A DNA stretch of 64,000 nt from Homarus americanus (GCF_018991925.1 NW_024735554.1:1588695-1652694); one strand, 5' to 3'. Shown: positions 1 to 12,513, counted from the stretch's first letter. Notes: generated by a model from the letters alone, not told the origin. A program made the numbers and translations.

Positions 1-1181
1 ATATTTTCAAAGTTACTCTACTCACTTCACAGTCACAAAAACAGAGCGAAAGCACCTCACAATCACAAAAGCTGAATACGATCTGAATGTTAATGATGTC
101 CTCTCACAGCAAGGGAAAACAAAACAAAAAAACATTGACACTGCTTACTGTTCACAATAAAAGAGGCAAAGCACTTTAGTCTAGTCACAAAAACAAAAAA
201 AATTTCTTGTTACCAAAACAAAGTACAATATGAACATTAGTGATGTCCTCTCACTGTAAGATAGTATAAAAAAAAAAAGCACCGATACCGACCGATAATT
301 GTTGAGTTACACGATCACGGGCATGTGCTATCACCATGGACTGTAGTGCAGTGGGTGGCTGTGTTGCGGCGTGTGGGTAGACCACAGCTGACAAGTGCAG
401 CAAGATACGTTCCATATTCTGTGCAACAGCAATTTTGGCCAGACAATGGCAATCATTCATGCGAATTTGTTTTTATTGTAAATGGGGGGGGGGGGGTGTA
501 ATATATCACAATCGTTCAAGTGAGATATCGTAAATTGGGGAAGTATCTGTATTGAGGTTCTACTGTACCTCCTAACTGAATACCGAAACGGTTATTAATC
601 GTACGTACAGTAGTGAAGTCTCACATCACAAAGGATTAATTCCCATACATTTCATGTCCTCTCTCTGATATTTTTCCAAAAGTTGCTATTGATCAGAACA
701 AGCAAAAATAATACACTTCCTTTGTAACCCTTTTCATCTTGATCATCATGCTAATCCAGTGGGTTTTTTTTAATCCTCAAAAATTTGTGTTACTAAATTA
801 AACATTTATCATTTATTTTATTTTTATTGCTCAGGTATGCATTTAGTTAATTTTATTTCCAGTATGATAATTATGCCCTTACTATAAAAAAAGTGAAAAT
901 AGGTCCCATACGCATGACTACTGACTGAGCCTTAAGGCAAGGATATTATGAAGTTTTATAACAAATAACTAAATCATCACTTATAGAGTACATAAACAAC
1001 AATCACATAAGTAATAGTTCTTAGCATAAACACTTTCTTATTTGTTAATAAAAATGAAAGGAAAACATTAAATCTTTCAGTATAATGAGTAAAAAAAGGT
1101 TAGTCAACCTATTCTTTATTATCAAATAATTTCAACTCTCCTGTGTAAAATATAATTACTGTACACTGTCATAACTATATA
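1..1181. other. Gene-free, AT-rich; imperfect direct repeat at left edge
   Basis: Two related blocks (about 20-120 and 175-265) share AACATTAGTGATGTCCTCTC-like text with AATATGAA or GATCTGAA before it. A run of G (485-497) and a sentence typical of a MITE end (TTGAGGTTCTACTGTA near 555) follow. No coding signal. Confidence 0.5.
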
Positions 1182-1756
1182 CAGGTTGACAACCCTTTAT
1201 CCGAAAACCGAAAAACTCTGAAAACCGAAAGTTTTTTGCGGAGGAATTTTTTTTTTTTTTTTTTTTTACAGGGATTAGGCCACCCAGGCAAAGATCACTG
1301 ACCCACATTGGGGCCTGGGGGGCGAAAATGTAATAGTAATACTAATTATAATAATAATGATTATAATAATAATGATTATAATAATAATATTCATAGTAAA
1401 TAAAATTTTAATTAAAAAATACACCAAAATAAAATAATAATAACAATAATAATAATAATAAAATATAATACGCTGTAATAAAATTTATAATAATAATAAC
1501 AATAATACTGTATTAATAAAATAATAATAATAATAAAGAAATACAAGAATGAAAAAGATAAAAAAGCGAGAAACACGACCTAGACCTATGAATTATTATT
1601 ATTATTATTATATTTTCGCCCCCCAGGCCTCAATGTGGGTCAGTGACTTGTGCCCGGGTGGGTTAATTAAAAAAAAAAAAATTCTGAAAACCAAAAAATT
1701 CCAAAATCCTTAATGCCTCTGGCCCCAAGGATTTCGGATAAGGGATTGTCAACCTG
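1182..1756. mobile_element. Tigger-like MITE with TA target sites
   Basis: 575 bp between TA dinucleotides. The ends are inverted repeats: CAGGTTGACAACCCTTTATC at the left and GATAAGGGATTGTCAACCTG at the right, continuing with CCGAAAACCGAAAA-type text. The middle is an (AAT)n microsatellite flanked by inverted GGCCTGGGGGGCGAAAAT segments. No coding capacity. Confidence 0.85.
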
Positions 1757-2349
1757 TACAGTATTAAACTAGTATTATTTTACAAACACTAAACACTTAT
1801 AAATACTCTATTGAGGACACTTTAAATAATTTTACTTGTACGTATTCTGAACTGCTCGCCAATTGTTAATTATAATAATTTTTTACATAGTTTAGGAATT
1901 ATTCAAATAGAAGACTAATGACATAGTTTTTACTGGTCTAATGTGAGCAAAAATTTGGCACAAAAATTTCATACAAATTAATGATTATTCATTATTTATA
2001 TAAGATGTCCCAATACCAAAAAACTTAAAAATTATACTTCTATCTCTATGTATTTTAAAGTTTTCTCTCTGTCTGGCACACATTTTTAATGTTTATTACT
2101 ATTAGATTGCAAGTAAGAGTCAATGGAAATTAACAATGTTCCAGATTACAGCAAGATTAAAAAGAGTGTGACAAACATTACAGCAAATGCCTGAATTTTG
2201 TTTTTTGTTTTTAGAAAAACTTGGCCTTTAACTTCCCTAAGCTGTTTCAGGATATAATGACACCAAAATTCTATGGTCACATTATCAAATTAAGTGTTCG
2301 CTATGCAACAGTTTGCAAAAACAAGGGTGACTTTATTCTCAGTGCGGTA

Positions 2350-2817
2350 AACACTCGAAGATCTGGACCCGGTAAATTTGAATTTGGGGGGTTCTGGGCT
2401 AGGAAGCATTACCAAAACAAGGTGAAGGTAGTCTTAGGCTTAATGTTTTTATCTTATAAAATGTCTGACTAAACTTAGTAGAATATAACTTATGTTGCTG
2501 GAATCCTTGCAAGATAGCAAATAATTTGAATAAAAACATCACATAGTTTGCATAAGAGATAAAAAAAATTCTTTGGTGTAGTACATTTAAGTGTAAAGTG
2601 AGTACTTGTACAGTAATGTTGTTCAAAAGTATGGCATTTTCATGGGAAAAATTCTGTATAACTAACCCCAATAGTCAGGATAATATGTACCTGTACTGTA
2701 TTTTTGGTGTTTTTTTATATCATTTATTGTTTTATACATTTAGTACATTCACCGGAAGATTTGGACATGTGGTCCACCCCCCCCCCCCTTTTAATCTGGA
2801 TCTTCGAGGGTTCACTG
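2350..2817. mobile_element. Decayed MITE with ACTCGAAGATC ends
   Basis: Left ACACTCGAAGATCTGGACC and right GATCTTCGAGGGTTCACTG are imperfect inverted repeats. The inside begins like the foldback core seen in the Tigger-like elements (GTTGCTGGAATCCTTGCAAG at about 2491). The left end lacks the canonical CAG, so the exact border is unsure. Confidence 0.5.
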
Positions 2818-4682
2818 TATTGAGGAGCTAAATGCCTTTAATGCAATATGTTTATTTTGAAGTTATAAATTGCCTTCTGAAAGACATTACTTTTCTAAAG
2901 ATCATCTTTGTGTTCCCATAGTTAGAAGTGTATTGTCTAAAAACTGTTTTCAGTTCTTAATAGTCACAAAAGTGTCATACACTTGTGCAATAATGAGGAT
3001 GTTGGCAAGAATAAATCTGACGGGATTCAAGGTAATACCGTTTCCCCGATTGCAGAATTATTTCATCAATTTGGAATTTTATTAAAGAATGTATTGCTGT
3101 GGATGAATTGATTGTGAGGTGTTATGGGAACTACTCTCAAAAGCAATTCATATGAGGTAAACCTGTTAGGTTAAGGTATAAACCCTGGGCATTATGTGGA
3201 AGTTTTATTTGATAACTTTTTCACTGGATGTGACTTGTCAGTTCACCTTAGGAATCTTGCAAACCATGCTAAAGGAACCCCTCAGTGAAAATAATGAAAT
3301 CAACAAATGTGATGAAAAAGGAGAAGGGGAGATCATTAGACTACAAGGTTGACATATAGGAAGAAATTTTTTATGATCAAATGGTTTGATAACAAGTGTG
3401 TTTGTATTTTAACAAATTATGAAATATTTATGATACCACTGAACCTCTTGGAAAGAAACAGTGTTCACAAAGATACATCAAGACTAAAGTTAACATCCTT
3501 AAACCAAATGCTTTGAATTAATACAATAAATATAAGGGTGGTGTAGATCCTCACCACTGGCGACTGTAGTTGGAAAGTATACTACATCCATCAGTGGAAA
3601 GGAGTGGCACTGGCTACGTCTCGCACACATCTTGGATATGGATGTGGTGAATCAAGGACTAGCTATCGATTCATGGCTCAAGAAAAGGAGCAAATGGATA
3701 TGTCTGTGTGCCATACCTAAAGTTAGGTGAAGGAGTAGGGATGATGGGAAGAAAGCGTAATGTTTTAAGGCCTTCAACAATGGATGATGATGGTCAATAA
3801 GATGATAAAACCCATGTACTGTACTGCAATTGCAGAGAGAGCAGCAGAGAAAATTTCAATATAAATTATGCAACTTAACATTAAATATGTAGAGAGTTAA
3901 GCCACTTTAAGAGGCAAAATAAAATATATATTTTTTTACCAATTCAGGTTCTGTTTACATTAACATAGTGTCCTCATTTGATTACAGCTTATTTTCAGTT
4001 ACATACTGTACAGGACCTTATATTGTCCTTACTGAGTATAGTTTGTTTTGTTCTCACACATGTTGTCTGTTATTCATATTCACAGCAGTTTTAATACAAA
4101 AAAATATATACATTATTTTTCCCGGGATTTAATGGTAAACGTAAGTGTCCATAATTTTGGGCCATTATCAGATTTTGATTTTTAATGACTGATACCGAAC
4201 ACTCAAGTATACTAAAAAAAAGAATGCCCAAATCTGATAATGAAGACTTTTCACTTATTAGTTTACTGAGCCTGCATCTTACAATTATGCAAAGTTCACT
4301 CATATAATACTGTATTGTACTATTATTCACAGAAACTAATCCTTCAATTAATTTTATACAGGAATTAAATGCAGTGGATTACACTTGTTTGTCCACTTTT
4401 CAATAAACTCTTTTTGGGTAGTGAATACCAGTAACTGTTCTAATGTAATATCCTACAATATGATATAACATGTCATACACATTCAATACCTTATGTGGTA
4501 AAATGTAGCCCCAAAAAAAAGTAGTATTACCCGAGGGGTTTTATGATTAGTATTAAATCACTAGTTTTGGAACAGTTGACCACAGGTACAGTATTGGTAT
4601 ACACCAGTACCTTCTATGTAGAACAAATTACCTGTATAAAGTAACACTTTGCAAAGAGAATGTCAGAATAAAACTGAAGTAT
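2818..4682. other. Gene-free stretch
   Basis: Downstream of gene A. At 3540-3780 the text is less AT-rich and reads like an old retroelement fragment in broken frames (for example KKRSKWICLCAIPKVR on the plus strand), but I could not assign it. The remainder shows nothing. Confidence 0.4.
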
Positions 4683-5531
4683 TTAGTAATCCACAAAGGG
4701 AAGACCACCTTCTACAGTTGTTACCCACATGGGGAGCAGGCATACCCTATTAAAGCATTTTGTGCAGCATTTCAAATTGAAAAGATGGAAAATATAACAA
4801 CACTTTGAAGGGGGGGGGGCTGTACACTGCTTAATTATGTTCACTGCAAAAGGTAAATTCCACTTGATACTAATGACTGGTGTGGTAGGCTGCTTGATGA
4901 CTGGTGTGGTAGGGTGCTTGATGACTGGTGTGGTAGGTTGCTTGATAACTGGTGTGGCAGGTTGCTTGATGACTGGTGTGGTAGGTTGCTTGATGACTGG
5001 TGTGGTAGGTTGCTTGATAACTGGTGTGGTAGGTTGCTTGATGACTGGTGTGGTAGGCTGCTTGATAACTGGTGTGGTAGGCAGCTTGATAACTGGTGTG
5101 GTAGGCTGCTTGATAACTGGTGTGGTAGGCTGTTGATGACTGGTGTGGTAGGTTGCTTGATAACTGGTGTGGCAGGTTGCTTGATGACTGGTGTGGTAGG
5201 TTGCTTGATAACTGGTGTGGTAGTTTGTTTGATAACTGGTGTGGTAGGCTGCTTGATAACTGTGTGGTACTGTGTGGTAGGCTGCTTGATAACTGTGTGG
5301 TAGGCTGCTTGATGACTGGTGTGGTAGGTTGCTTGATAACTGGTGTGATAAGCTGCTTGATAACTGGTGTGGTAGGCTGCTTAATAACTGGTGTGGTAGG
5401 CTGCTTGATAACTGGTGTGGTAGGTTGCTTGATGCCTGGTGTGGTCGGTTAGCAAATAAATGGAATAGTATGTTATTTATTGATGGAAATTTGTCATTTG
5501 ATGACGGGTGTGGTATTTTATGTGTTAACAA
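4683..5531 (-). pseudogene. Doubtful open frame over the 24-bp array (possible lost 3' end of gene A)
   Basis: A 282-codon reading on the same strand as gene A, made almost only of QLSSSLPHQ and TPVIKQPT repeats, ending in a Cys-rich non-repetitive tail (CCYIFHLFNLKCCTKCF). It is out of frame with, and separated by a stop and about 780 bp of decayed repeats from, the gene A exon. I see no start or splice site that requires it. Confidence 0.25.
4864..5450 (-). repeat. 24-bp minisatellite
   Basis: About 24 copies of a 24-bp unit (plus-strand GGTAGGCTGCTTGATAACTG type). On the minus strand it is open through 4683-5531 as an 8-residue repeat TTPVIKQP, flanked by non-repetitive sequence with no recognisable protein. 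As the unit is a multiple of three, several frames on both strands are open, so openness alone is no evidence for translation. It follows the 42-bp array and might once have been the 3' part of gene A. Confidence 0.85.
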
Positions 5532-5552
5532 GTCATGTAACTTATCGTTTTG

Positions 5553-7160
5553 TCCACTTGATGTTGATGGCTGAAGTGTTGAGTTATGAGTGTGTCCACT
5601 TGATGTTGATGGCTGAAGTGTTGAGTTATGAGTGTGTCCACTTGATGTTGATGGCTGAAGTGTTGAATTATTAGTGTGTCCACTTGTTGAGTTTCGAGTG
5701 TGTCCACTTAATGTTGATGGCTGAAGTGTTGAATTATTAGTGTGTCCACTTGTTGAGTTTCGAGTGTGTCCACTTAATGTTGATGGCTGAAGTGTTGAAT
5801 TATTAGTGTGTCCACTTGTTGAGTTTCGAGTGTGTCCACTTAATGTTGATGGCTGAAGTGTTGAATTATGAGCATGTCCACTTGATGAGTTTCGAGCGTG
5901 TCCACTTAATGTTGATGGCTGAAGTGTTGAGTTTCGAGTGTGTCCACTTGTTAAGTTTCTAGTGTGTCCACTTGTTAAGTTTCTAGTGTGTCCACTTGAT
6001 GTTGATGGCTGAAGTGTTGAGTTTTGAGCGTGTCCACTTGTTGAGTTTCGAGCATGTCCACTTAATGTTGATGGCTGAAGTGTTGAATTATGAGCGTGTC
6101 CACTTGATGAGTTTCGAGCGTGTCCATTTGATGTTGATGGCTGAAGTGTTGAGTTTCGAGTGTGTCCACTTGTTAAGTTTCTAGTGTGTCCACTTGATGT
6201 TGATGGCTGAAGTGTTGAGTTTTGAGCGTGTCCACTTGTTGAGTTTCGAGCATGTCCACTTAATGTTGATGGCTGAAGTGTTGAGTTTTGAGCGTGTCCA
6301 CTTGTTAAGTTTCTAGTGTGTCCATTTGATGTTGATGGCTGAAGTGTTGAGTTTTGAGCGTGTCCACTTGATGTTGATGGCTGAAGTGTTGAGTTTTGAG
6401 CGTGTTGATGTTGATGGCTGAAGTGTTGAGTTTTGATGTGTTTCTAGTGTGTCCACTTGATGTTGATGGCTGAAGTGTTGAGTTTCTAGTGTGTCCACTT
6501 GATGTTGATGGCTGAAGTGTTGAGTTTCTAGTGTGTCCACTTGATGTTGATGGCTGAAGTGTTGAGTTTTGAGCGTGTCCACTTGATGTTGAAGTGTTGA
6601 GCTAGTGTGTCCACTTGATGTTGATGGCTGAAGTGTTGAGTTTCTAGTGTGTCCACTTGATGTTGATGGCTGAAGTGTTGAGTTTCTAGTGTGTCCACTT
6701 GATGTTGATGGCTGAAGTGTTAAGTTTCTAGTGTGTCCACTTGATGTTGATGGCTGAAGTGTTGAGTTTTGAGCATGTCCACTTGATGTTGATGGCTGAA
6801 GTGTTGAGTTTCTAGTGTGTCCACTTGATGTTGATGGCTGAAGTGTTGAGTTTCTAGTGTGTCCACTTGATGTTGATGGCTGAAGTGTTGAGTTTCTAGT
6901 GTGTCCACTTGATGTTGATGGCTGAAGTGTTGAGTTTCTAGTGTGTCCACTTGATGTTGATGGCTGAAGTGTTGAGTTTCTAGTGTGTCCACTTGATGTT
7001 GATGGCTGAAGTGTTGAGTTTCTAGTGTGTCCACTTGATGTTGATGGCTGAAGTGTTAAGTTTCTAGTGTGTCCACTTGATGTTGATGGCTGAAGTGTTG
7101 AGTTTTGAGCATGTCCACTTGATGTTGATGGCTGAAGTGTTGAGTTTCTAGTGTGTCCAC
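5553..7160 (-). repeat. 42-bp minisatellite with 66-bp higher-order variants
   Basis: Tandem 42-bp units (plus-strand landmarks GTGTCCACTTGATGTTGATG and GCTGAAGTGTTGAGTTTCTA). From about 6600 to 7160 the copies are almost identical. To the left they mix with 24-bp shortened units, giving 66-bp higher-order units (about 5680-5870). Shortened, out-of-frame copies occur at about 6395-6605. The reading frame of gene A ends inside the array at 6313; the array goes on for another 750 bp. Confidence 0.92.
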
Positions 7161-8735
7161 TTGATACCGATTGATTTTGAGTTAGATCAATTATGTCTCT
7201 ACTTGGTTCAGATGACTGTTGTGAAATGTTGTTTACTTCTTGCTGTTGAGTTAAACCAATTTTGTGTCTACTTGGTTCAGATGACTGTTGTGAAATGTTG
7301 TTTACTTCTTGCTGTTGAGTTAAATCAATTATGTCTCTACTTGGTTCAGATGACTGTTGTGAAATGTTGTTTACTTCTTGCTGTTGAGTTAAACCAGTTA
7401 TGTGTCTACTTGGTTCAGATGACTGTTGTGAAATGTTGTTTACTTCTTGCTGTTGAGTTAGATCAATTTTGTGTCTACTTGGTTCAGGTGACTGTTGTGA
7501 AATGTTGTTTACTTCTTGCTGTTGAGTTAGATCAATTTTGTGTCTACTTGGTTCAGATGACTGTTGTGAAATGTTGTTTACTTCTTGCTGTAGTTTTGTC
7601 ACTGCTTGTTTTGATCTTTCATAAATCTGTCCAGTTAATGTCATTGTCCTAGGTGCCATGGTCATCCTTGTTTTCCTAAATGCCCTTAGATCTGCATTTC
7701 TTATCTCCTCTATTCTAAATGACTTGAGGTCTACTTTCATTGACTCTGTTGATTCGGGATTTATTTCTCTATTCACAATACCAGCTTTACTTGTACGATT
7801 AGCCATCCTTGCTTGTGGTGTACTACAGCTTGGGTTAATGCTGCCTTCTCCACGATACAAAACTTGAGGTTCTTGTGCAGCTGTTTCAGTAACTTTAGGA
7901 ACATACTGGGATTCTACAGACAATGTAACTTTTGAACCTGCTGAAGCATTTAAAGACACACTATTGCATACTTTGTTTGGTAAACTTTTATGTTTTGCTT
8001 CAAAATTTGTTTTAAATTTTTTACTAGGTGGAGCATACCCTGAACCTGTTACACTATTGGAAGAAACTTCTTTCCATAATTTGTTTAATGACCTTTCATT
8101 TCTTGTTTCAACTTTCTTCGCTGATTTTGCCTTTGTTGGATCATACCATAGTTGAAGAGGTTCTACTAAAGTTGGGAATAATTCTTCTGCCTCCTTTCCA
8201 CTTTGAACTTTTGATATTACAGGAATATTTATATCATGTTCACCCAATAAATCTATCTTATTTACCAAAATATCTTCACTTAAAGCAAAATATTCCTCTT
8301 CGTTGTTATGAACTGGAGAAGTAAACAAGGGTTCATATTTTATATCAATTGGCGAATTGAATACTTCTTTCTTACTTCCAAACATGTTGCTTGTAACAGA
8401 GTTATGTTTTAGTGGGCTAACTATTTCCACTTTAACTTTTACCTCATCTAAGTCATGTTCAGGTATAGTACTTATTTCTTTAAGTCTATCATACATGTCA
8501 TCACAATGAATGTTTTTGTTCTCCTCAACATTTCTCAAATCATCATCTTCAGGGTGTTCTAATATGTTCTCCCTTTTGGTCTTGGTAGTCAGCTCTGAGA
8601 ATTGTGATTTTTCTTCAGAAAGTTTATTTTTATCTTTAAACCAGTTTTCACAATCCTCTGGTTTGCATTGAATAAGTGGTATCCAGTCTTCATATCCTGT
8701 TGTTTCTCCAATCTCCATGGCAACTTCAAATTCAT
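6313..8735 (-). CDS. Gene A long C-terminal exon with two in-frame minisatellites
   Basis: Starts at a TCTTACAG acceptor in phase 1 and is open for about 806 codons to a TAG. It opens DEFEVAMEIGETTGYEDWIP, sharing G-E-x-T-G-Y-E-x-W-I with gene B exon 54323. About 400 residues of acidic then Ser/Thr-rich unique sequence follow. Next come six copies of a 23-residue unit (QQEVNNISQQSSEPSRHKID type), then many copies of a 14-residue unit (HTRNSTLQPSTSSG). Near the end, non-triplet indels throw the array into another frame (HQVDTLETQHFSHQ units) and then a third, until the TAG. The true ancestral C-terminus is therefore probably lost or lies further left. The gene may still work with a variable disordered tail. 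Confidence 0.7.
7171..7595 (-). repeat. 69-bp coding minisatellite, six copies
   Basis: Six tandem 69-bp units; plus-strand landmarks are TTGGTTCAGATGACTGTTG and TTTACTTCTTGCTGTTGAG. All copies are full length and in frame, and differ mainly in a few codons (HKIDLT, HITGLT, DIIDLT, HKIGLT), so the array is young or homogenised. Confidence 0.92.
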
Positions 8736-9537
8736 CTGTAAGAAAACTTCATGAGAGAACTTTAAAGAGGATGGATCTGTAATGTGACAGGAGAATAATA
8801 CACTTAAGCACAATGATGGCAACAATGGTTCATAAAAATATAAAAGTTTTTCATGTTCCTACTGGAGTGGGGCATACTTGGATAGTGTAACTCAATTCAT
8901 CTGTCCCAAAAAGTATAACATACTCACAAGCAGTCCTACATCATCAGTCATATTTACTTACAGCCAGGAAGATTATCTAAACACCATGTATTCATGTGCA
9001 ATAACTTTAGTCACAAATGAAGGTCAACGTTAAAAACTTCTTCCAAAGCATGGCACTTATATCAATACAAATATTTTGACAAAGATTCACAAGGATATGA
9101 GCTACCACTTGGCAAAATGCTGAATACTAATTGCTAGCCCACACAGGCATGGAAAATGGCTGTAAAACAGTGATGATGATAAAACCTCGGTGTTAAGATC
9201 ACTGGAAATTATGGGTCAACTTTTGTACTGAATCAATGTACAGTAGTTTGATGTGATTTCACATGAATATGCACCATGACCACAAGAAGTACAGAAGTTC
9301 AAAACATTGTTCAGATAACCTGTACTGTATCAATGTAAATACTTTGATAAAACTCAAATGAGTACAGTATGTACAGTTTCACCATCATCACAAGGTAAAA
9401 TGTGAAATTAAAGTCTCAGTGACAGTTCAAGGTTCCAAGGTCAAAGCCTAGTCTGGGTATTGTCACTAGAAATGTAATGGTGGGTCCCACAGACATCACT
9501 GCCGATTTAGGTCAGTGTGGATAAAGTACCATATATA

Positions 9538-10741
9538 CAGTAATACCCCAATTTACGCAGTCAATTGAACCCGCAGAGGTCCGCGTAAAACGAGAAACGC
9601 ATAAATGGAATAACAAAACATATGGGATTAATTGAAATAGAGACTGGGTCGACTCTCAAACTCCACTTTTTCCGACACAATACCTATGTTGTAGTAAAAA
9701 TAACAGCTTAATTTTATGATGGTATGCACACACAATATTTAAGAGAAATACAGTAGCCAGGTTAATGTCCATTCAAATAATGGACTCAGCTCCCTCCCCC
9801 ATCTTCCCAAGCTCGCTGGCTCCTCCCTCTGAGAAATGTTTGGGTGAAAACAATAGATTTTAAGGTATAGTAATAAATAATACCTCAAACTAAAGTTAGG
9901 ATAATATAATTGACATGGCTGGATTCCTTGCAAGACCAGGAATATTTTGACTATACAGTACATGTCATATATTTTGCACAAAACATAACATATTTGCTCT
10001 GAGTAAACAAAATTCTTACATTAGATCTAAAATTTGTATGTCTAATGCAAAATCTATGATGTTTATATTCAAAATGATCATCATATTATAAGAATTCCAG
10101 CAATGTAAATTATATTCTGGCCGGGTAATTTGTAAGAATTTTATGAGCTAAAAAAATATCCTCAGTAAATAATAAAAATATACTTCACCCAGACACTATC
10201 TGCCAATCAAAATACCCCACCTCCAGCTGCCCCCCCTCTTCCCACACTTGCTGGGTCGGTCCCTCCCTCCCTCCCCCACCTTCCCTTCCTACCAGAGAAA
10301 TGTTTGGGTTAAAACAGTATAATTACATTTTAGTAATAAATAATACCTCAGACTAAAGTTAGGATAATATAATTGACATTGCTGGATTCCTTGCAAGACC
10401 AGGAATATTTTGAATATACACGTCATATATTTTGCACAAAAGATAACATATTTGATCTGAGTAAAAAAAATTCTTACATTAGATCTAAAATTTGTATGTC
10501 TAATGCAAAATCTATGATGTTTATATTCAAAATGATCATCATATTGTAAGAATTCCAGCAATGTAAATTATATTCTGGCCGGGTAATTTGTATGAATTTT
10601 ATGAGCTAAATAAAAAAATTATACTTCACCCGCGTATATTAGTAGATGCACCGAGTGAAGTGGGAATTCCGCGTAAAGTGGGAATTCCAGTTCTGGCAGG
10701 GTACCGCGTCAATGAGAACTGCGTAAAGCAGGGTATTACTG
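9538..10741. mobile_element. Tigger-like non-autonomous element (TTACGCGG family) with two foldback cores
   Basis: Flanked by TA. Ends CAGTAATACCCCAATTTACG and GCAGGGTATTACTG are inverted. It contains two copies of the foldback core (about 9885-10145 and 10335-10610) separated by a pyrimidine-rich spacer, so one core was duplicated inside the element. Lies in the last intron of gene A. Confidence 0.8.
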
Positions 10742-12049
10742 TACATATATTTTCTGGAGAATTCCGGCTTTGGGAAAAATTTTCTATGAAAATATCAATT
10801 CTGACTATTGGAAAGTTCCGATCAAGAAGGATTCCAGGTAACGGAGATATTACTGTATATAGACACTCCCTGGTATACGGAAAGGTTCCACTCCTAGACC
10901 CTATCTGTAAGACGAATTTTCTGTAAACCGAAAATGACCCTTCCATTAGGTAAATATGTACTGTACCCTATACTGAATCACAGGTGGCGTGTCACAAGGG
11001 GATGTGCTCAGCCACATTATGCATAATCCTCCGCAAAGATTGTTACGCCGTGCTAGTTACCTTCCATAAAAAAAGAAACTCCTGCACAACCCGGAAATTA
11101 TTATAATGGTACTTACGGGAGGCATGTGTATCCTCGAATTTCTGTAAACCGAGTTTTCTGTAACAGCAACAGTATTGCCAGATGGAGAGAGGACAAAGTT
11201 TGTGGCTGTCAATAGGCATATCCAGCAAATATGATTACACCAATCTATTTAGTAAGCAAACCTTATCCTTTTCATAAAAAATTTATAACATAACTTTACC
11301 CATTTTTCCCTGTCAGAGTAAACAGTCTACAGAAAAAGCTCCATCATCTATGGATTAATATAATTGTCAGAAAACCCAAGTAACAGTTAATTTTAAACCA
11401 TGTATTAATTTTTTCTTTGTAAAAAAAATTTGATTAATAACCTTTCTTTTATGTTAGATAAATCTTATCAACCCCCCATGAATAGGGGAAGGGCAGAGTG
11501 AGGAGAGGCAGCACAGGAGAAAGCTCAGTAGTGCAGTTTGAGAAAAAATCTGTCTCATCTGTTGATACATAGAACCTTTTGTCAGTTTCTAGAAAATGAC
11601 TTTTCCCCATCTTGTTTTAACCTTTAAGGACTGAAATCCCAGGTACCTCCAGATCCTGATGAGGAAATATCCACTGTTTCTCCTGCTGGGTAAAATTATG
11701 ATAAAGTACTCAGAGAACTAGAGTTGTGCAGGTCTGGTTGGTTTTAATTTAGTATTGCACACATGGCCTTGACCTTTGACCTCCCCAAATTAAATAAGTG
11801 TAGAAGTTGTATGTGGTTCAGGCATTTATGCTAAAATTTAGTTCAAAATCTGAACTCCTGCTCATGAAACATAAGTGCACTGCACACAAAATTGGGATGG
11901 AAACATGCGTGAAAGGGTAAACCAATATGGTGTACTTGTTTTGCACAGGGCATATTAATATGAACCACAATGGAAGTCATATTAAATGTATACACATGCA
12001 TATCAAAGGCTTTTTAATATGTTTTGAACACATGACACAAGTGGATCAT
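10742..12049. other. Intronic, pieces of TA-MITE ends
   Basis: A fragment of the GGTAACGGAGATATTACTG family ends at 10855. Scattered TTCTGTAAACCGA motifs (10910-10930, 11140-11162) look like inverted ends of another old element. From 11220 to 12050 nothing recognisable. Confidence 0.45.
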
Positions 12050-12290
12050 CACCATTTTACCGCTATTTTCCATGCTTGTGTGGGTTAGCCACGATAACCT
12101 GATGGCATGGTGTCCAGGTTACCATGAGGCAAATTTGAAGGAAATGTTTTGGCTGGATGTCCTTCCAATCACCAACCCACTTTTATAGAGTGGGAAATGA
12201 GCATAACATTTAAGACTTCATCATGCCACTTAGCTGGCAGAGCATAATTGCTACTAACTGAAGTAATCAAAGATTACCCACCTACCCTAG
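12050..12290. repeat. SINE-like repeat
   Basis: Contains CATCACCATTTTACCGCTAT followed by TTCCATGCTTGTGTGGGTTA, the pattern of widespread invertebrate SINEs that start with CATCATC and carry TTTCCATGC-TG-ATGGGTTG. A shorter inverted relative lies at about 9090-9180 (CCCACACAGGCATGGAAAAT). Assignment rests on resemblance only. Confidence 0.45.
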
Positions 12291-12338
12291 CATGACACAA
12301 ATGGATGAGAAGATATATTAAGTGTATCGAGTCATTAC

Positions 12339-12513
12339 CAGTTTGATCATTGGCATTTCCTTCATGTGAGATGTTCTGGTGATGTTCACACTGCACATTA
12401 GTTGGCTTCATAGTTGCAGAAGAGCCTGAATGCTTGTTTTCCTTTTCTCTACTTTTTGAAGTTGTGTTTGCCTCTATAATGAGAGGAGTCGTCTTTACAT
12501 CTTGTAACTGCTT
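12339..12513 (-). CDS. Gene A linker exon after the MBD
   Basis: Exon of 175 nt entering in phase 0 (CAACAG acceptor) and leaving in phase 1 (ACTG|GTAATG). It reads KQLQDVKTTPLIIEANTTSK, SREKENKHSGSSATMKPTNV, then QCEHHQNISHEGNANDQT. It is polar and probably disordered. The phase pair (0,1) is that of gene B exon 58673-58430 and it holds the same place in the gene, although the sequence is unrelated and lacks the proline run. The acceptor has a poor pyrimidine tract, so the border is less sure than the others. Confidence 0.6.

Noticed and set aside
4837..5574. Overlapping plus-strand open frames with CLITGVVG or LDNWCGRL repeats
   Set aside because: Shadows of the 24-bp array; no flanking coding sequence or splice sites.
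6720..7034. Minus-strand HQVDTLETQHFSHQ repeat reading
   Set aside because: Alternative frame of the 42-bp array already read as HTRNSTLQPSTSSG; only the latter continues into unique upstream sequence.
4864..7160. CRISPR-like array because of regular repeats
   Set aside because: Units are directly adjacent with no unique spacers, and the window is clearly eukaryotic.
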